The notes below the pieces were generated by a model. That model was given only the letters and a program-made list of their open reading frames with translations, had not been told where the DNA came from and did not search any database. Source: Plantago ovata (taxonomy: Eukaryota > Streptophyta > Magnoliopsida > Lamiales > Plantaginaceae). From it: 64,000 bases of DNA. Below are positions 9,503-21,116 of this stretch, piece after piece. Numbering within the stretch: position 1 is the stretch's first letter; every line of letters starts with the position of its first letter. A program made the translations under genes and the position numbers. The stretch covers positions 43,832,870 through 43,896,869 of the forward strand of contig CM051456.1 in the NCBI GenBank assembly GCA_028274465.1, given 5' to 3'.

Positions 9503-10611
9503 TCAAACTATATATATAATACAAAACAACTTAGATGTAAGACAAATATAAAAAAAGAATCAATCTTAACGGAATGCATAAAAAAAAAAACTTCGTTTCA
9601 AAGCATTCTTCTAGTCATGAAAATCGTACATACAGTCTTGGCAACATATGTTTAAGCGTTCGTCGGGGATTGGAACTTTATGAATCTTGAAAAAGGCCCA
9701 CGATTTTCATAAACATCCACTAAACATCCATAGTTGATATCAAACAGTATACAACAAAGATGAAACATCCATCATATGCCTCGGCGTTCAGTACAAAACG
9801 TGTTCAAAATCATTGGGGGTCGTAGAACATGTTCTTCTCCAAAAGTTGAATCGGAAATCATGATGATGAGAGTGAAAGTAAAGACGGAGACAGTGCCATA
9901 GTGGAGAAATAGCCTTCGATCTGATCTCATTTTATACACGTAATGGCAGAGCATTTTAAAACATTAATGCGACCTTTTCTTTTTTTTCCGCCCTGCATTT
10001 ATGTCTGAGTCAACAAACATAATTACAATCATAAATGTAATAAAACCGGTGCATTAAAAATGGGTCAAATAAAATTCGTACGTTTCATTGGTGTCAATTA
10101 ATGCTCATAAATTAACATTGTTGACCGCGTAACATATGCAGTTTACTCAGTATGTAACTTTATATTGACACTATTATTTGGTTTAACACATTTGTTAACA
10201 AAAATACATTTGTCCCAGTGGTAGGGAAATCATTCCACCACAAACATGACTCGGGTTCGAATCTCACCATCGGTGATTTTTTATTTTATTTTATTGAATG
10301 GCTATTCCAGCATGCTGACGTGGACAAACTTACCTTGTATAAGTCAATTTTTGGAAGACTACGCTGCCACGTAAGAAAGAGGGCATTGAGCATCAATGTG
10401 GTGGAGAATAGCCATCCAGTTTTATATAATAGTAGGATTACTGTAATTTTCATTTTACAATATGGTTACATGATGTTAAATGTAATTGCAAAAAGGGGCA
10501 CCGAGAAATCTCAACTCAGAATTGTACGTGTGACTTGTGAGTTGCAATAGGAACATCTAATCACCCTTTAGCCATGTGTGACGATAAGTTCATAATTTTC
10601 TCTACTAATGT
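9503..10611. other. AT-rich interior of the CACTA-like insertion; tRNA-like module 2 inside
   Basis: No convincing gene is present. At 10213-10290 there is a second tRNA-like module: box A-like GTGGTAGGGAAATC and box B-like GGGTTCGAATCTC, followed by a T-rich tail, comparable to 7831-7905. About 10404-10436 resembles the CATCC...TATAATAGTA phrase of the 7928 repeat. The remainder is AT-rich with nothing recognised. Confidence 0.4.
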
Positions 10612-10711
10612 CGTTATATTAGATGGAGGGTTATATTAGATTGGCTATCGAGACTAAAATTTTATTGTGTCACTATAAAAAGTGTTACATTAGGGGATTT
10701 TTTTAGTAGTG
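10612..10711 (-). repeat. Right terminus of the CACTA-like element
   Basis: Read inwards on the minus strand it begins CACTACTAAAAAAATCC. Three copies of CTAAT(G/A)TAAC follow within 100 bases. The adjoining sirevirus pol resumes at 10712 with the presumed 3-bp duplication ttt. Confidence 0.65.
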
Positions 10712-13113
10712 TTTAAAGCTTCTTCTATGGTCTTGGGTTCAATTTCTAAAACAAAGCAAGAGAACAAAGCTTCTACCTCAACAACCATTGATTCTTCAGC
10801 AACTTCTTTGTTAGTAGAGACTTTGGATCTAGTCACTTGGCGTTTGTCAAGATCACCAATCATATCCTTAGAGGGATGATCTCTAATCCATTTGTTAACA
10901 TGCTTTCTGCTCTTAGGATCTGGATATGTATGCGTGTCAGCATGTGACTCTTCAGCATGTACTTGTTCAGTACTACCGGTTTCTGGTTTTGAATCTACTG
11001 GCGTGGGTTCATCAACAACTACTTGATCAGTATTGCTGATTTGAGGTAACTCATCAGTAGGCACATGTGATTGCTCTATTTCAGCAACCTCAGGAGCAAC
11101 TGAGTCTTTTGCTGCAAATTCCTTGTCATGAACTACATTCATCATGTCGTTACTTCGTCTTGGCCTTTCATCGTCAGATTCATCATCTAGCTCAATGAGT
11201 TTGGCCTTTTCAGCTCGTTTCTCAGCTTCCTGTTCTTGTATGATCAGCTTCTTCATACTTTCTGAAACTTCTTTTTCAGTGGGAGCTCCGTGTTTCTTCT
11301 CAAGGAAAAGAACATGCACTGATTCTTCAATCTTTTGTGCTTTCGTGTTGTAATCTTTATAAGCATTGATGTGCAAGGAGTAACCAAGAAAAATAGCTTC
11401 GTTTGCTTTTGGTTGAAATGTCCTTAGATATTCTCTACCATTGTTAAGAACAAAACACTTACAATCAAACACTCTTAAATGTGTGATACTTGAATGTCTT
11501 TCAATAAATAGCTCATATGGACTTATATTGTACTCAATAGGATTAAAATTTAATCAAGCATCTATTCTGAGTGTAGCAAGCTGTATTAACAGTTTTAACC
11601 CAATAGGATTCACTTATTTCAGTGTCAGCAAGCATAGTCCTTGCAGCTTCCTTAAGGGTTTTGTTGTTCCTTTCAGCAACTCCATTTTGCTGAGGGGTTC
11701 TTACTGAAGATAACTGATATTGTATGCCTTTAGAAGTGAAAAACTCAGTTATGTACTGGTTTACAAACTTAGTACCATGGTCAATTCGAATGATTTGTAT
11801 CTTGTCATTTTTCATGACTTCAAGCTTATTCAACAAGTTAGGTGTTTCATTCTTAGTTTCTGATTTGTGTTTGATGAATATAACCCAAGTAAATCTTGAG
11901 TAATCATCCACAACAACTAGACCATACTTCTTGCCTGCATAACTTGTTGTTGATGATTCAAACAAGTCCATATGTAACAACTTTAGAGGCTTTGTAGTTG
12001 ACTGGATCGATTTGTTCTTGAAGGAGGACTTTGTTTGCTTTCCTTGCTGACAAACTGAGCAAACTCCGTCCTTCTTGTAAGTAAGTTTGGGTAGTCCAAC
12101 TACAAGTCCGTTCTTAGACAGCTTATTCAGCGTCTTGAAATTCAGGTGACTTGTTCTTTTATGCCAAAGCCATGCATTTTCAGCAAGGCCTACTTGGTCA
12201 GCAACTAGACATTTTTTAATGATTGCTGAAGACCAGTCCACATTATATAGACTTCCAGTTCTTCTTGTAATTAGAATTGTCTTTTTGGTTTCAAAGTCAA
12301 TCAGTCTACGTTCATCACTCTTGATCTTTTTTAAAATAGCTTTTGTCAGCAAACTGACTCATGCTAAACAAATTGAACTTGAGATTCTTGACGTGTAGGA
12401 CTCCTTTGATAGTTATGCAACCAATTTTGACATCTCCAAAGCCTTTTGTAGGGGCAAGTTCTCCACCAGCAAACCTTATTGTTGGACCTATAGACCACCG
12501 TTTATAGTTTATAAGGTTTTTCTTGTTGCCCGTCATGTGCTTTCCGCAGCCACTGTCAAAGTGCCAAATTGCATTGTTTGTCTCCGTGGCTGAAGTCTGC
12601 ACAATCAAGAGGAAATAGGTTAATTATCCATGATTGGATGTCCATTAGCATGTTCAAGAAAGCATCCAGTGGAAACCCAAGTCTTGACTTTTTCAATCTT
12701 GACTTGTTTCCTACTTGCTGAGGAACTAGATGGTTTAGAACCAAAAGACTTTTGATCATTGCTGGTCAAATCCACTTTTTGATGTGGTGTCTTGTTTGGT
12801 TTTCCCTTTTGCTGAACATACTTTTCAGTAAATTCTTTTCTAGTAAGGTTTCTTCTAGTCCTAGCATTCTGAGTATTGTTAGTACTCATAGGCTTAGATT
12901 TGTTTTTGAAGTATCTTTGCTGACTCTACTTGTACTCGTGGAAGAGTTGGTTTTGCTTATTCTTGTAACCAAGTCCAGTTTTCGGAGGACGCTGAGTCTT
13001 TGTTTCAGCAACATTACTCGATTCAGGTTTGTCAGTAAAGGTCTTCTGATTACTTCTTTCAGTAAACTCGCCAAATTGCTTTTCAGCAACCTGTTTGGCA
13101 GATTGCTTGTTAG
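10712..13113 (-). pseudogene. Sire-2 piece 2: gag end, integrase and integrase-RT linker
   Basis: Collinear with Sire-1 29380-31735. In order on the minus strand: gag 3' part (13113-12620); the GAG-pre-integrase segment beginning WHFDSGCGKHMTGNK (12608-12315); the integrase with HKRTSHLNF, CSVCQQGKQTK, HMDLFESS, VVDDYSRFTWV and RTPQQNGVAE (12352-11543, zinc-binding and catalytic D/E regions); and a long acidic linker ending in KTIEEAL (11472-10712). Its pol continues on the far side of the CACTA-like insertion (1325-2401) and its gag on the far side of Sire-1 (32490-33362). Fossil with several breaks. Confidence 0.9.
13109..13113 (+). repeat. Target duplication gttag, left of Sire-1
   Basis: gttag lies directly before the LTR end TGTTGGTCCC at 13114 and again at 32485-32489, directly after TTTCCTAACA. 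Removing 13114-32489 leaves a Sire-2 gag sequence that aligns without a break to the uninterrupted gag of Sire-1 (about 31720-31800). Confidence 0.9.
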
Positions 13114-14688
13114 TGTTGGTCCCTTTAAACAACAAGAAAAGACTAGAGGGGGGAGGGGGTGAATAGTCTTTTCAAACTTTCGTCGTTTAAAAACTTTCTC
13201 AGCAAGTGCTTATTACTTTTCAGTAATGAGTTTGCTGATACTTAACTTTCTCAGCAAGCGCAAGTTACTTCTTAGTAACTAGTTTTTGCTGATACTTAAA
13301 ATCAGAGAGCGGAAGTCTTTGATATAATAAGTGCTTTTTCAGTAAGTGATAGTTTCAGCAAGTGAAGTGAGTGACTGTGTACAGATAGATATGCTTTGCT
13401 GAAAACTAAGTACAATAAGTAAATCACACAAACACTTTTTATAGTGTTATCTGAGAGTGGCGTAATCTCTCAACTAATCCACTGTGTCCTTTCTAGGACT
13501 GAATCCACTAAGATAAGATTGAGGTTCCTTACAACACCTATCTAGAGCGATCCAAACAGAAACCAAAGCACACTTGCTTCGTTTCCAACCTAACTAGAGA
13601 ACGTAATCTTGTTCTCCACCAAACTTGGTACTTTTAATCAGCAACACTATGCTCGATTAAGTTCCCCCTGAATATCACGCCTGAAAGGGTGTATTTTCAG
13701 TTAGAGAGAATTGGGATGAGGTAACTTAATTATAACTTATTCAGTTACAACAAGTAATCTAAGAAACAAAACTTTGAATACTTTGCAGTAAACAAGTTTG
13801 ATTGTTTCTGGTGTCAAGACTTGTTCTTGTTCGAAAGAAAGAACACTTAACTAATTTCTTAGCCGTGTAAGTTCTACTTCTTCACAAGTAGCTTTTTCAA
13901 GTTTTAAGTCTTGGAACGGATCAATGGCAGTAAGAGTGTTTGAAGAGTATGTGAGTTTAAGCACAAGTGAGAGTATGATCACGTTGTTGACACAGTTCAA
14001 CTCTTTGCCGGATGACCTCTATTTATAGTAAATCAAGGGAGCCGTTTGAATTTCAAATTCTAAGGCTTTGTTCCTTAAGATGTCACTATCTTGCTTTTGT
14101 ACTTTCAGCAGCGTCCTTTATTTGTCTTCTAGTCTTCATGTCCTTCGCGTGCATGCTTTGCATTTAATGTTCATTTGAATGAGATTCAAACATGAACGTT
14201 GGAGCGCAAATGCAAGTACTATCAGCAAGGAGGTTACATATGTTTTTCAGCAAGTGGTCAGTCTCAGTTTCAGCAAGCATAACCTACTCTGTCGTTTAGA
14301 TTTTCACTTATGCAAGCTGTTGCTGAAGTTTCCACTTTCTGAGCAACATGTGCCTTTGTAGATACCAGTCTTCAGAAATCTTCTAGTCTTCAAATCTTCA
14401 AAATCTTCAAGTTTCTGAGCGGTTCTAAATGCTTCAATAGTTTGTTTGTGTAAACAAAGTACATCATCAGCAAATGCTTCAATATGTTGTATTTCTTTTT
14501 AGAAAACAAGATACATCATAAGCGGTAAAACCAACCTATCTAGCACCTACTCTAAGTCTTCAGCAAACGTTCCTCTTTTACAATGTCGTTAAAATTCTAA
14601 ATTCCTAAGGACCTTAAGAGTACTAGTTACTGGACTTTCCTTAATTTAGCATGGTTAATTGCTCATCAAAATTACAAGTTTCCTAACA
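13114..14688 (-). repeat. 3' LTR of Sire-1 (family C, about 1,575 bp)
   Basis: On the minus strand the LTR begins TGTTAGGAAACTTG and ends AAAGGGACCAACA. It matches 33769-35331 and 40341-41857 along its length. A TATA-like CTATAAATAG (reverse of 14029-14038) marks the promoter. A G/C homopolymer run lies about 35 bases from the end. Copies of the TTTCAGCAA/TTGCTGAAA word are dense throughout. Confidence 0.9.
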
Positions 14689-14705
14689 AATTTCCCCCTT
14701 TTTGA
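14689..14705 (-). promoter_or_regulatory. Polypurine tract of Sire-1
   Basis: On the minus strand AAAAAGGGGGAAATT lies directly before the LTR start TGTTAGG. This is the usual place and composition of the primer for plus-strand DNA synthesis. Confidence 0.75.
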
Positions 14706-14952
14706 TGTTAGCAATCCATGGCTAAATTAATTGTTACCCTTTTAGAGGTTTCTGATGTTGAATAAATCAGTTGATTAATGCAAGCATACTTGAATAATTA
14801 AACAGTAAGCATAAGTAAATTGCATAATCAAAAACCAATAAGAGTCAAAAGCTTCATTGCTGATAGTTATCTTTCAGTAAGTTTACAGGAAAGAGCAGAG
14901 ATAACTAAACAAAATCAGCAAATAAAAACTTTAACAGAACTATTACAGAGAG

Positions 14953-15521
14953 TTAAGCTCTTTCAGAAGATTTTCTCAAAATCTCTCTTACACTCTTCTC
15001 AGCAAGTGCAGTGAATTCAATACAGTCCTTTGCGTAATTCTCAAGTAGCCTACGGACTTGTAGTTGAAGAATCCTTGCAGTTTTGCAGGCAGTATGATGA
15101 TGCTTTTCAGCATTCATTTCCATGTAACGAGTTACCCACAAATGCATGCCCCAATTGCTGACATGGAGAAGCTGTGTATCTGAAATGCTTTTAGGATGAA
15201 TCTTCCTTAGCCAGAGAAGATCTTCTTCTTGATCCTTAGCAGTGAGATAGAAATACTCATAAGGAATCAATCCAACTCTCTTTTTGTTTTCTTTGTCACG
15301 GGGTCAGAGTAATAAGCAATGCCAACTGGTTTTATCAATTCAGGTTCTTGTCTTATAGACTTACCAATTGCGGTTCTTCTTACTGAGACTTCTAGATTCA
15401 ACCATCTCCCAGCAATATTTCTTGGTAGGGACTCAGCCCTTTCTTTCCTTTTTACCTTGAGATCAATCCAAGTGAACATTTGGTTCAGTATGGCTGTTGG
15501 AAAGAACTCATTCACTAGCAA
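14953..15521 (-). pseudogene. Sire-1 env-position ORF, distal part
   Basis: Two open stretches (15521-15267 and 15270-14953) read LVNEFFPTAILNQMFTW, LEVSVRRTAIGKSIR, PYEYFYLTAKDQEEDLLWL and LHLWVTRYMEMNAEK (spelling approximate at the last). They follow the acidic ORF at 15779-17515 on the same strand and precede the 3' LTR. This is the place where sireviruses carry a long extra ORF of unknown or envelope-like role. I recognise no conserved domain. Confidence 0.55.
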
Positions 15522-15778
15522 ATTTTACAGCTTTAAGATCCAGCAACCATGAACGTTTCTGATCACGTTCTGAGTGGTTTCATCATTGCTGGTCTTGGTA
15601 TATTCAATGCCGGAGCCAATAGCAATGCTGGCCAGCCTGTTTTCTTCTTGTCTTTGCCTTCTTCTTCTTGACTTAGCATTGTCTTGATCTCTTGCTAAAG
15701 ATCTTGAGTCAGAAGAGAAATGATTTGAATGGTCAGACGGAGTTAAGGCTGTAATTGGTCTAGCTCTTATGGCTTGAG

Positions 15779-17515
15779 CTATTGTATGATTGTCATCATC
15801 ATCATCATCTTCTTCAGAGCTTGATGACTTTCAGTGTGACAAAAACCTTGAGTTTCAGCAGCAGTTTTTCTCTTTTTGGGACTTGCTGAATTTAACTCAG
15901 ATTCTACTTGTCTTTTAGAACTTTGCTCTCTTTCAGCAAGAGGTTCTATGGCCATTTGCGCTTCATCAGTAGGAGGGGTTTTCTTTCTTGTAGTTCTCTT
16001 TTGTATATTTTCCCCCTTAGACATGGATTGCAACATCGGAGTAATATGCAAAGAGAAGAACTCATTGCAATTTTCAGCAAGAGTACTTAGGCTGTTGTAT
16101 TTCATGATGATTGCTTGCTGATCAGAAGTCAGCTTTGACAATTCATATTTAACACTCACCATAGTCTCCTCATGTCTGCGCTCTGTTGCGGCCTTTTCTT
16201 CCATGAAAGTCTGTGCCTTGACTAATGCAGACTTTGCTAGCCGAAGTGCTTGACTTACATCTTCTTCATAGCTATTGTGATAAAGACTGATGTCTTTCTG
16301 AGCTATTGTAAGAGTAGTAGTGCGTCTCAGCACTGTAGCCAATATCTTTCCGATACCAAGCGGGCTCTCAGCAAGCAGTGCATCATCTTCTGCTTTGCAG
16401 GCATCATGGACTTTCTTCAGTGCCAGAATTCTTGGAGTAAACTCCTCAACACGTGGGAACGGCACAAGATTGGGGGTCAAGGAATGAACTTTAAGTTCTG
16501 AAGCAAATTGATCATCTTGTAGCAGCAATTCTCCTCTTAAGTCATCTCCTTTATCATTTATATAGTCAGGAGGAGGAATTTCAACCACTTTGGGTTCTTT
16601 CTTGGAATTTTCATCCTCATTTGCTGAGAGATCATCTTCATCCTCAGATTCATCAAGGCCAGCAACCTTGGAACCTAAGTCAGCAGCTTCATTTCCTTTT
16701 GGTTGAGTGGTTGCTGATGGCAACACTTTAGACTCAACAACTGGAGTTTCACCAGTAGTAACTTTTAATTGAGTAGTTGCTGATGGCAACGTTTGAGACT
16801 CAATTACTGGAGTTTCACCAGTATTAAGTGGAAGGGAGTGGACTTCATGTGGCTTTACTCGTGAAGATTGACCAATGTCCAAATTCTGCGTATGCCTTGC
16901 ATGAATTTGGAGACTGTTTTGTAGTGCTCTTTGGTAATCTTCATCCAGTTCATCTTCATCATCAAGGTTTGTATCAGTGATCTTGGCATCGAGTAAAGGT
17001 AACTCGGCATCAGAAAGTTGGCTTTTGCCATGTTTCAAGGCAGCTCGCTTTCTGGCGTAATCCTCTTCAGTATCAGCGCCTTGTACAGGTGCTTGATTTT
17101 CAGCTTCAGCAGGAGCAGGTTGAGATTCATGCTGAGTTGGTGTTTGTTCAGCTTGCTGATTGTCTTGTTGTTCAGTTTTAGCAACTGTCATTTTTAGTCC
17201 ACCAGCATCAGAACTAGGACCTTGATTGTCATCATCGTCATCCTTTTTGTCCTTTGAATCTTTCCCTTCATCATCACTGGGATTAGTTGGGATGTTTTCA
17301 TCTTCTTCCTCTTCATCATCATCAGTCAGAATAACTAGCTCGAGATGCTTGTATAAAGCAACACTCGTTACTTCCTCTTCCTCATTGATTTTGTGGGGAT
17401 CAGCCACCACGGGTACAAATGAACCCTTGAGCATCACAGCTTGTTCAGCTGGAGAGGCACTCTTAAATTTGGCCTTCATATTCTCTCTGATTTGAGCAAT
17501 CAGATTTGAGCTCAT
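15779..17515 (-). CDS. Sire-1 env-position ORF, acidic middle part (578 codons open)
   Basis: A long open stretch with runs of Asp/Glu (DDDEEEEDEN, KDKKDDDDDNQ), Gln-rich tracts, and a repeated TTQLKVTTGETPVVES-type unit seen twice. It ends in a Lys/Arg-rich segment (KKRKT) that could act as a nuclear localisation signal. A helical, Lys/Glu-rich portion (about residues 380-500) may form a coiled coil. It lies beyond RNase H in the sirevirus, so it is the additional ORF of that lineage. The Met at 17515 is simply the first after the B1 boundary; the original reading frame probably came from the far side of B1. No enzymatic motif is seen. Confidence 0.6.
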   Translation of the reverse strand: MSSNLIAQIRENMKAKFKSASPAEQAVMLKGSFVPVVADPHKINEEEEVTSVALYKHLELVILTDDDEEEEDENIPTNPSDDEGKDSKDKKDDDDDNQGPSSDAGGLKMTVAKTEQQDNQQAEQTPTQHESQPAPAEAENQAPVQGADTEEDYARKRAALKHGKSQLSDAELPLLDAKITDTNLDDEDELDEDYQRALQNSLQIHARHTQNLDIGQSSRVKPHEVHSLPLNTGETPVIESQTLPSATTQLKVTTGETPVVESKVLPSATTQPKGNEAADLGSKVAGLDESEDEDDLSANEDENSKKEPKVVEIPPPDYINDKGDDLRGELLLQDDQFASELKVHSLTPNLVPFPRVEEFTPRILALKKVHDACKAEDDALLAESPLGIGKILATVLRRTTTLTIAQKDISLYHNSYEEDVSQALRLAKSALVKAQTFMEEKAATERRHEETMVSVKYELSKLTSDQQAIIMKYNSLSTLAENCNEFFSLHITPMLQSMSKGENIQKRTTRKKTPPTDEAQMAIEPLAEREQSSKRQVESELNSASPKKRKTAAETQGFCHTESHQALKKMMMMMTIIQ

Positions 17516-17671
17516 TAGCTGAGAATATTTTATGAAAATATGGTCTGAGTTACCCCTAGGGTACGTAGCGGAATTTCAAAAATTTTCTTAACATACAGGT
17601 TAATTGATAATGCATATGCCGTATATATATAAACACGTCAATTAGAACACTAACCTTACTTCCAAAGCAGC

Positions 17672-19076
17672 TGATGAACGTATTTTTGACGCGTTCATCT
17701 TGTCTTTTTCACCTTCTTTTGCTATCTTTTAGCCTTGTTTTTGGTTAGTTTTGTAGAATTGTGTCACGTTTTGTGTTTTCTGCATTTTCAGGCACTTAGG
17801 TACGAAACGGTGTTTTTGGAGCTAAAAACGAGCCTTTTTGATGGAAAAGATGGCCCCGTTGAAGTTCCCCAATCTCCGTGGCTTGTTCGTAAGTTTTTGA
17901 GTATCAATAAGCATCGAGAAGGATGAGTCCAAGGCACCCGAGGGCCATGCGAGGGCAAAAAGATTGAATTTGAAGACAAAAATCTGCCCAGGAGCCAAGC
18001 TAAGCGCCTGGAACAGTGAAGCGCTCCGCTTCAATTTCCAGGAGCCTCAGCACAGGAGCCAAGCGAAGCGCTTGGTGTGCCAGAAGCGCTTCGCTTGCCA
18101 AGCGCTCCGCTTGGCTTCTCAAAGCGGTCCGCTTGGCAGCGGTTACGTTTTCGGATTTTCCTTCTTAGATCTGATCTCTGATCATTTTTTGAATATCTTT
18201 TGGACTGTAACTTCGTTTTGGAGAGCTCCTAAGCCCCAGAACTCAGAGAATATTCAGATTTCTTTGTATTTTAGCTTGGGATTCAAGGTTTTGATTGAGG
18301 ATTCATCCTTTGTAATCATCTACGGAGAGGTTTTCCTTGCATTCTACCGATTAGTGACAGTTTTGGTGGTAACTTGTATCACTCTCTTGTCTTGTAGCTT
18401 GATATGATGAATTCCAATTATTATTCATATGAACTGATGTCTATGTTGATGAATATGAGTAGCTAAATCTTTTGTGTTGGTGGTAGAATGTAGAATATGC
18501 ATGCTATGGGTTATGTTTATGCTTACATGAGATTGTGATTCAATCTTGCTGCAAATCCCTTCATATGATTCTTAGTTGCCTATAAAATATATTCGAATTG
18601 AGTATAGTGACAAACTCTTGGTCACTGAAAGCTATAGGGTTGTATGTTAGAGATATGCAGCATGCTAGATAAATGGTGTTGGTGACAAGCACCTCTAAAT
18701 TATTGATAGTGATCTTTCATGATGTGTGTCTTAAATTTGCCTAGACAAGTTGCTTAGCGGACTTGATCGAAGGTTCTACGCACTGAACTTGTGAGCATAT
18801 ACGTAACCCATGCATGTGTATTTGATTTCTACCACCAACCGTTTTCCAATCTTGTTTACATAAATCTGATTTATCGTTGCTATTGTTCAAAGGAAACGAT
18901 TCTATCAAACTCTGAATTCGTTGACTGAAATTGCTTGCAAAAACCCCAAGCAAAGCCACGTTAGGTCCTGAGAGAACGACACTCGGGGACAACTTGCCAT
19001 TGCACTCTAGTTTGTGTAGTGATAAGTGTTCTTAGGCTTTTAAAACAAATTTAATTGGTGAAAAACGACATCATCA
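17672..19076 (+). repeat. A1 5' LTR (family A)
   Basis: Begins TGATGAACGTATTTTTGACG and ends AAAACGACATCATCA. A cluster of about six AAGCGNNCCGCTT near-palindromes lies at 17986-18145. It aligns partly with LTR E (for example TAGAATNGTGTCACGTTTT), showing the families are related. The open frame of 147 codons across it is not a gene. Confidence 0.93.
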
Positions 19077-19077
19077 A

Positions 19078-19090
19078 TTTGGCGCCGTTA
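19078..19090 (+). promoter_or_regulatory. Primer-binding site of A1
   Basis: TTTGGCGCCGTT directly follows the 5' LTR. TGGCGCCGTT is the primer-binding site widely used by Athila/Tat elements, complementary to a tRNA 3' end (commonly given as tRNA-Asp; not verified here). Confidence 0.75.
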
Positions 19091-19390
19091 ACGAGGTGTG
19101 GCCGTTTGTTGGGCACTCGAGGTCCCTTCCCCCTATGACCCTTAGAGACACCAGCCGACAGAGGCCACATTTATCGATAGTATTTGTATATTATCGTTAT
19201 TTTGGCTCGTTTACTATTGTTGGTTGAAACTCTTTTAATTCGATTTGGTTGTATGATGCTATAACTTTTGACTCTTGTACTCTTTATTTGCTTTTGGAGT
19301 TGTGGCCTGTGTGCCTTTTGTCGTGATTAATTTAGTTTAGTTTTTCTCTTGGTGCCTTAGATGATTAAGAGAGGAAAAACATCGAAAATC

Positions 19391-19552
19391 TGGAAACAGG
19401 GCCAAGCGAAGCGCCTGGAAGGGCCAAGCGGTCCGCTTCAAATTCTAGGAAGTTTTGCAACTTCCTGGAAATTCAAGCGGAGCGCCTGGAGACTCCCAAG
19501 CGCTCCGCTTGGCCAAGCGGGGAGCCAAGCGGTCCGCTTGGACCCTGAACCC
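19391..19552 (+). repeat. A1 internal near-palindrome array
   Basis: Five or six units of the CCAAGCGGTCCGCTTGG type occur here, for example around 19425-19440 and 19497-19542. It is the same motif as in the A LTR. It lies inside the internal region, after the leader and before the 3' cassettes. Confidence 0.85.
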
Positions 19553-19712
19553 GGATTTTCCTCGTTTTTCCATTCTTCTCACCTTTGCGCACCCGTTTTC
19601 ACTTGTTTCTTGAGTCCTTTCAGGTACTACTCATATATAGGAGATTGGACACGAACCTTTATCTCAGGGAAGTGTACTTTCAATCCAATTGTTCCTTTTC
19701 TTTCAACTTTTC

Positions 19713-21116
19713 TTTGCTCGAGGACGAGCAAAAGTTTAGGTTTGGGGAGGGGGTATTGGATTTTCAGTACTATATGATTGTGTGGTTCGTACATGCCTGA
19801 TTTTACTCAAGTTCATGTGATTTGTCGTGTTTTTTCAAATTTTTGCATGCATATCATCCCTAGATTAGTTGTTGCACGTTGTTGTGTGTGGAGTTTATTG
19901 CCAAGTCTTTTGAACTTTTTTATTGAGTAGACTAAGTGTGTATGACCATTGATCATATGTTGAATCACTTTGCAAGTAGTTTGAGGCTTGTCTCGCTTGG
20001 TTTGTCACATTCGCTTGTGCACTAGTTAAGCTTAGTAGTCTCGACATCACCTTGAGTGGTGTTTCTTCTACTGTGGTTCATGATGGCGTTATGAAATGAT
20101 GCATGTTAGAGTCTATGGTTGTAACCCGTGTAATTATGTACGTAAGAGGCGACAAGTTCTTCACCTCGATTCGAGATTGCCAAATGCCTAGGAAGGAGGT
20201 AGTGTGAGGTGTGCGATTCCTTGTATTAAACCTATTCTACCGAATAGGTTTGGGGAGGGGGTTGCTTCGTTGATCTTGTCTTTCGTCTTTGAGTCGTTGT
20301 AAAGTTTCCTTTTTCTTTTTCTTCTTGTTTTGTGTCCCAACCTATTCTTTCGAATAGGTTTGGGGAGGTGTTTTTGACACTTAGTACTGCTGCTTGCCCC
20401 TATATAAAAAGAAAAAGAAAAAGAAGAAAAAAAAAAAAAAGAAAAAAAAGAGAAAGAAAATATAAAAAAAGAGAAGAAAGAAAATAAAGAATAAGACCCA
20501 AAAGCAAAAGAAGGGTCGTTGCAAGCCAAAAGCAGTCTAGTAAAGTGTCAAGTGTCATGTAAATATTTTGTTCTTGTGAAGTTATCGAGTTGTAAATCCT
20601 ATCTTTTGTTTCGTGTCGCCTTCATCCAAGGCCTGTTCTTGACCACCCTCGTCTTGCTATTCAAGAAGTGGTTGAAAGAGACTCATTCTTGAGAGTCTGG
20701 GTAGAATAAGGGAGTGTTATCTTTCTAAGGGAACCCTCCTTCATTTGATGAGAGCCAGTATTGGTTCGCCCTCTCTTGAGGAAAAGTCTCACTTGGTGAA
20801 CAGAAGTAAGTCCTCGGTTTCATAGGCACGGGGCAATTGTAGTATGATAACATGCATCATTGTGTCGTCACTGACCAGGTCCAGGTAGAAGACGTTATGA
20901 GAGACTCCTTTGTTTAACCAAGTGCACTTGAGAATGTGTATATTCGCAATCGAGGCATACTTCAACCTACTTGCATGTCATGCACATATGGTCTTGTTCA
21001 TAAGCATTTGGTAGATTCAATAGATTAGTTCATCTTACTTGGAATGAGACTCCTTTTGTGTTGCATTTAGGTTAGTTTGTTGCTTGAGGACAAGCAAAGG
21101 TTTGGTTTGGGGAGTT
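19713..21116 (+). repeat. A1 3' region with four hairpin-purine-tract cassettes
   Basis: Cassette 1: stem TTTGCTCG/CGAGCAAA, loop AGGA (19713-19732), then GGTTTGGGGAGGGGG. Cassettes 2 and 3: stem AACCTATTC/GAATAGGTT at 20229-20250 (loop TACC) and 20339-20360 (loop TTTC), each followed at once by TGGGGAGG. Cassette 4: stem TTGCTTG/CAAGCAA, loop AGGA (21080-21097), then GGTTTGGGGAGTT at the 3' LTR, the true polypurine tract. Between them is an A/G-rich low-complexity tract (20400-20480). No coding sequence. Confidence 0.8.

Larger units (their letters stand above)
2402..10711. mobile_element. CACTA-like (En/Spm) insertion in Sire-2, left end hidden in the gap
   Basis: The right end reads, in reverse complement, CACTACTAAAAAAATCC from 10711 inwards, the signature of CACTA transposon termini. 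CTAATGTAAC- and CTAATATAAC-like short repeats follow within 100 bases, resembling sub-terminal transposase-binding repeats. The pol sequence of Sire-2 stops at 2401 with ttt and resumes at 10712 with ttt, and the uninterrupted site in Sire-1 (about 29385) has ttt once. That is the 3-bp duplication expected of CACTA elements. No CACTA transposase gene is seen; the inside is filled by other elements. The left terminus must lie in the N run. Confidence 0.55.

Noticed and set aside
15876-17495. Plus-strand Ser/Leu-rich open frames
   Set aside because: Shadows of the acidic minus-strand sirevirus ORF.
17964-18407. 147-codon open frame in the A LTR, repeated at 21410-21853
   Set aside because: The two copies are the two LTRs of one young element. 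The frame runs through the palindrome array and has no protein-like features.
20188-20529. 113-codon Phe/Ser-rich frame in A1
   Set aside because: It crosses the A/G-rich tract and two hairpin cassettes. Not a gene.
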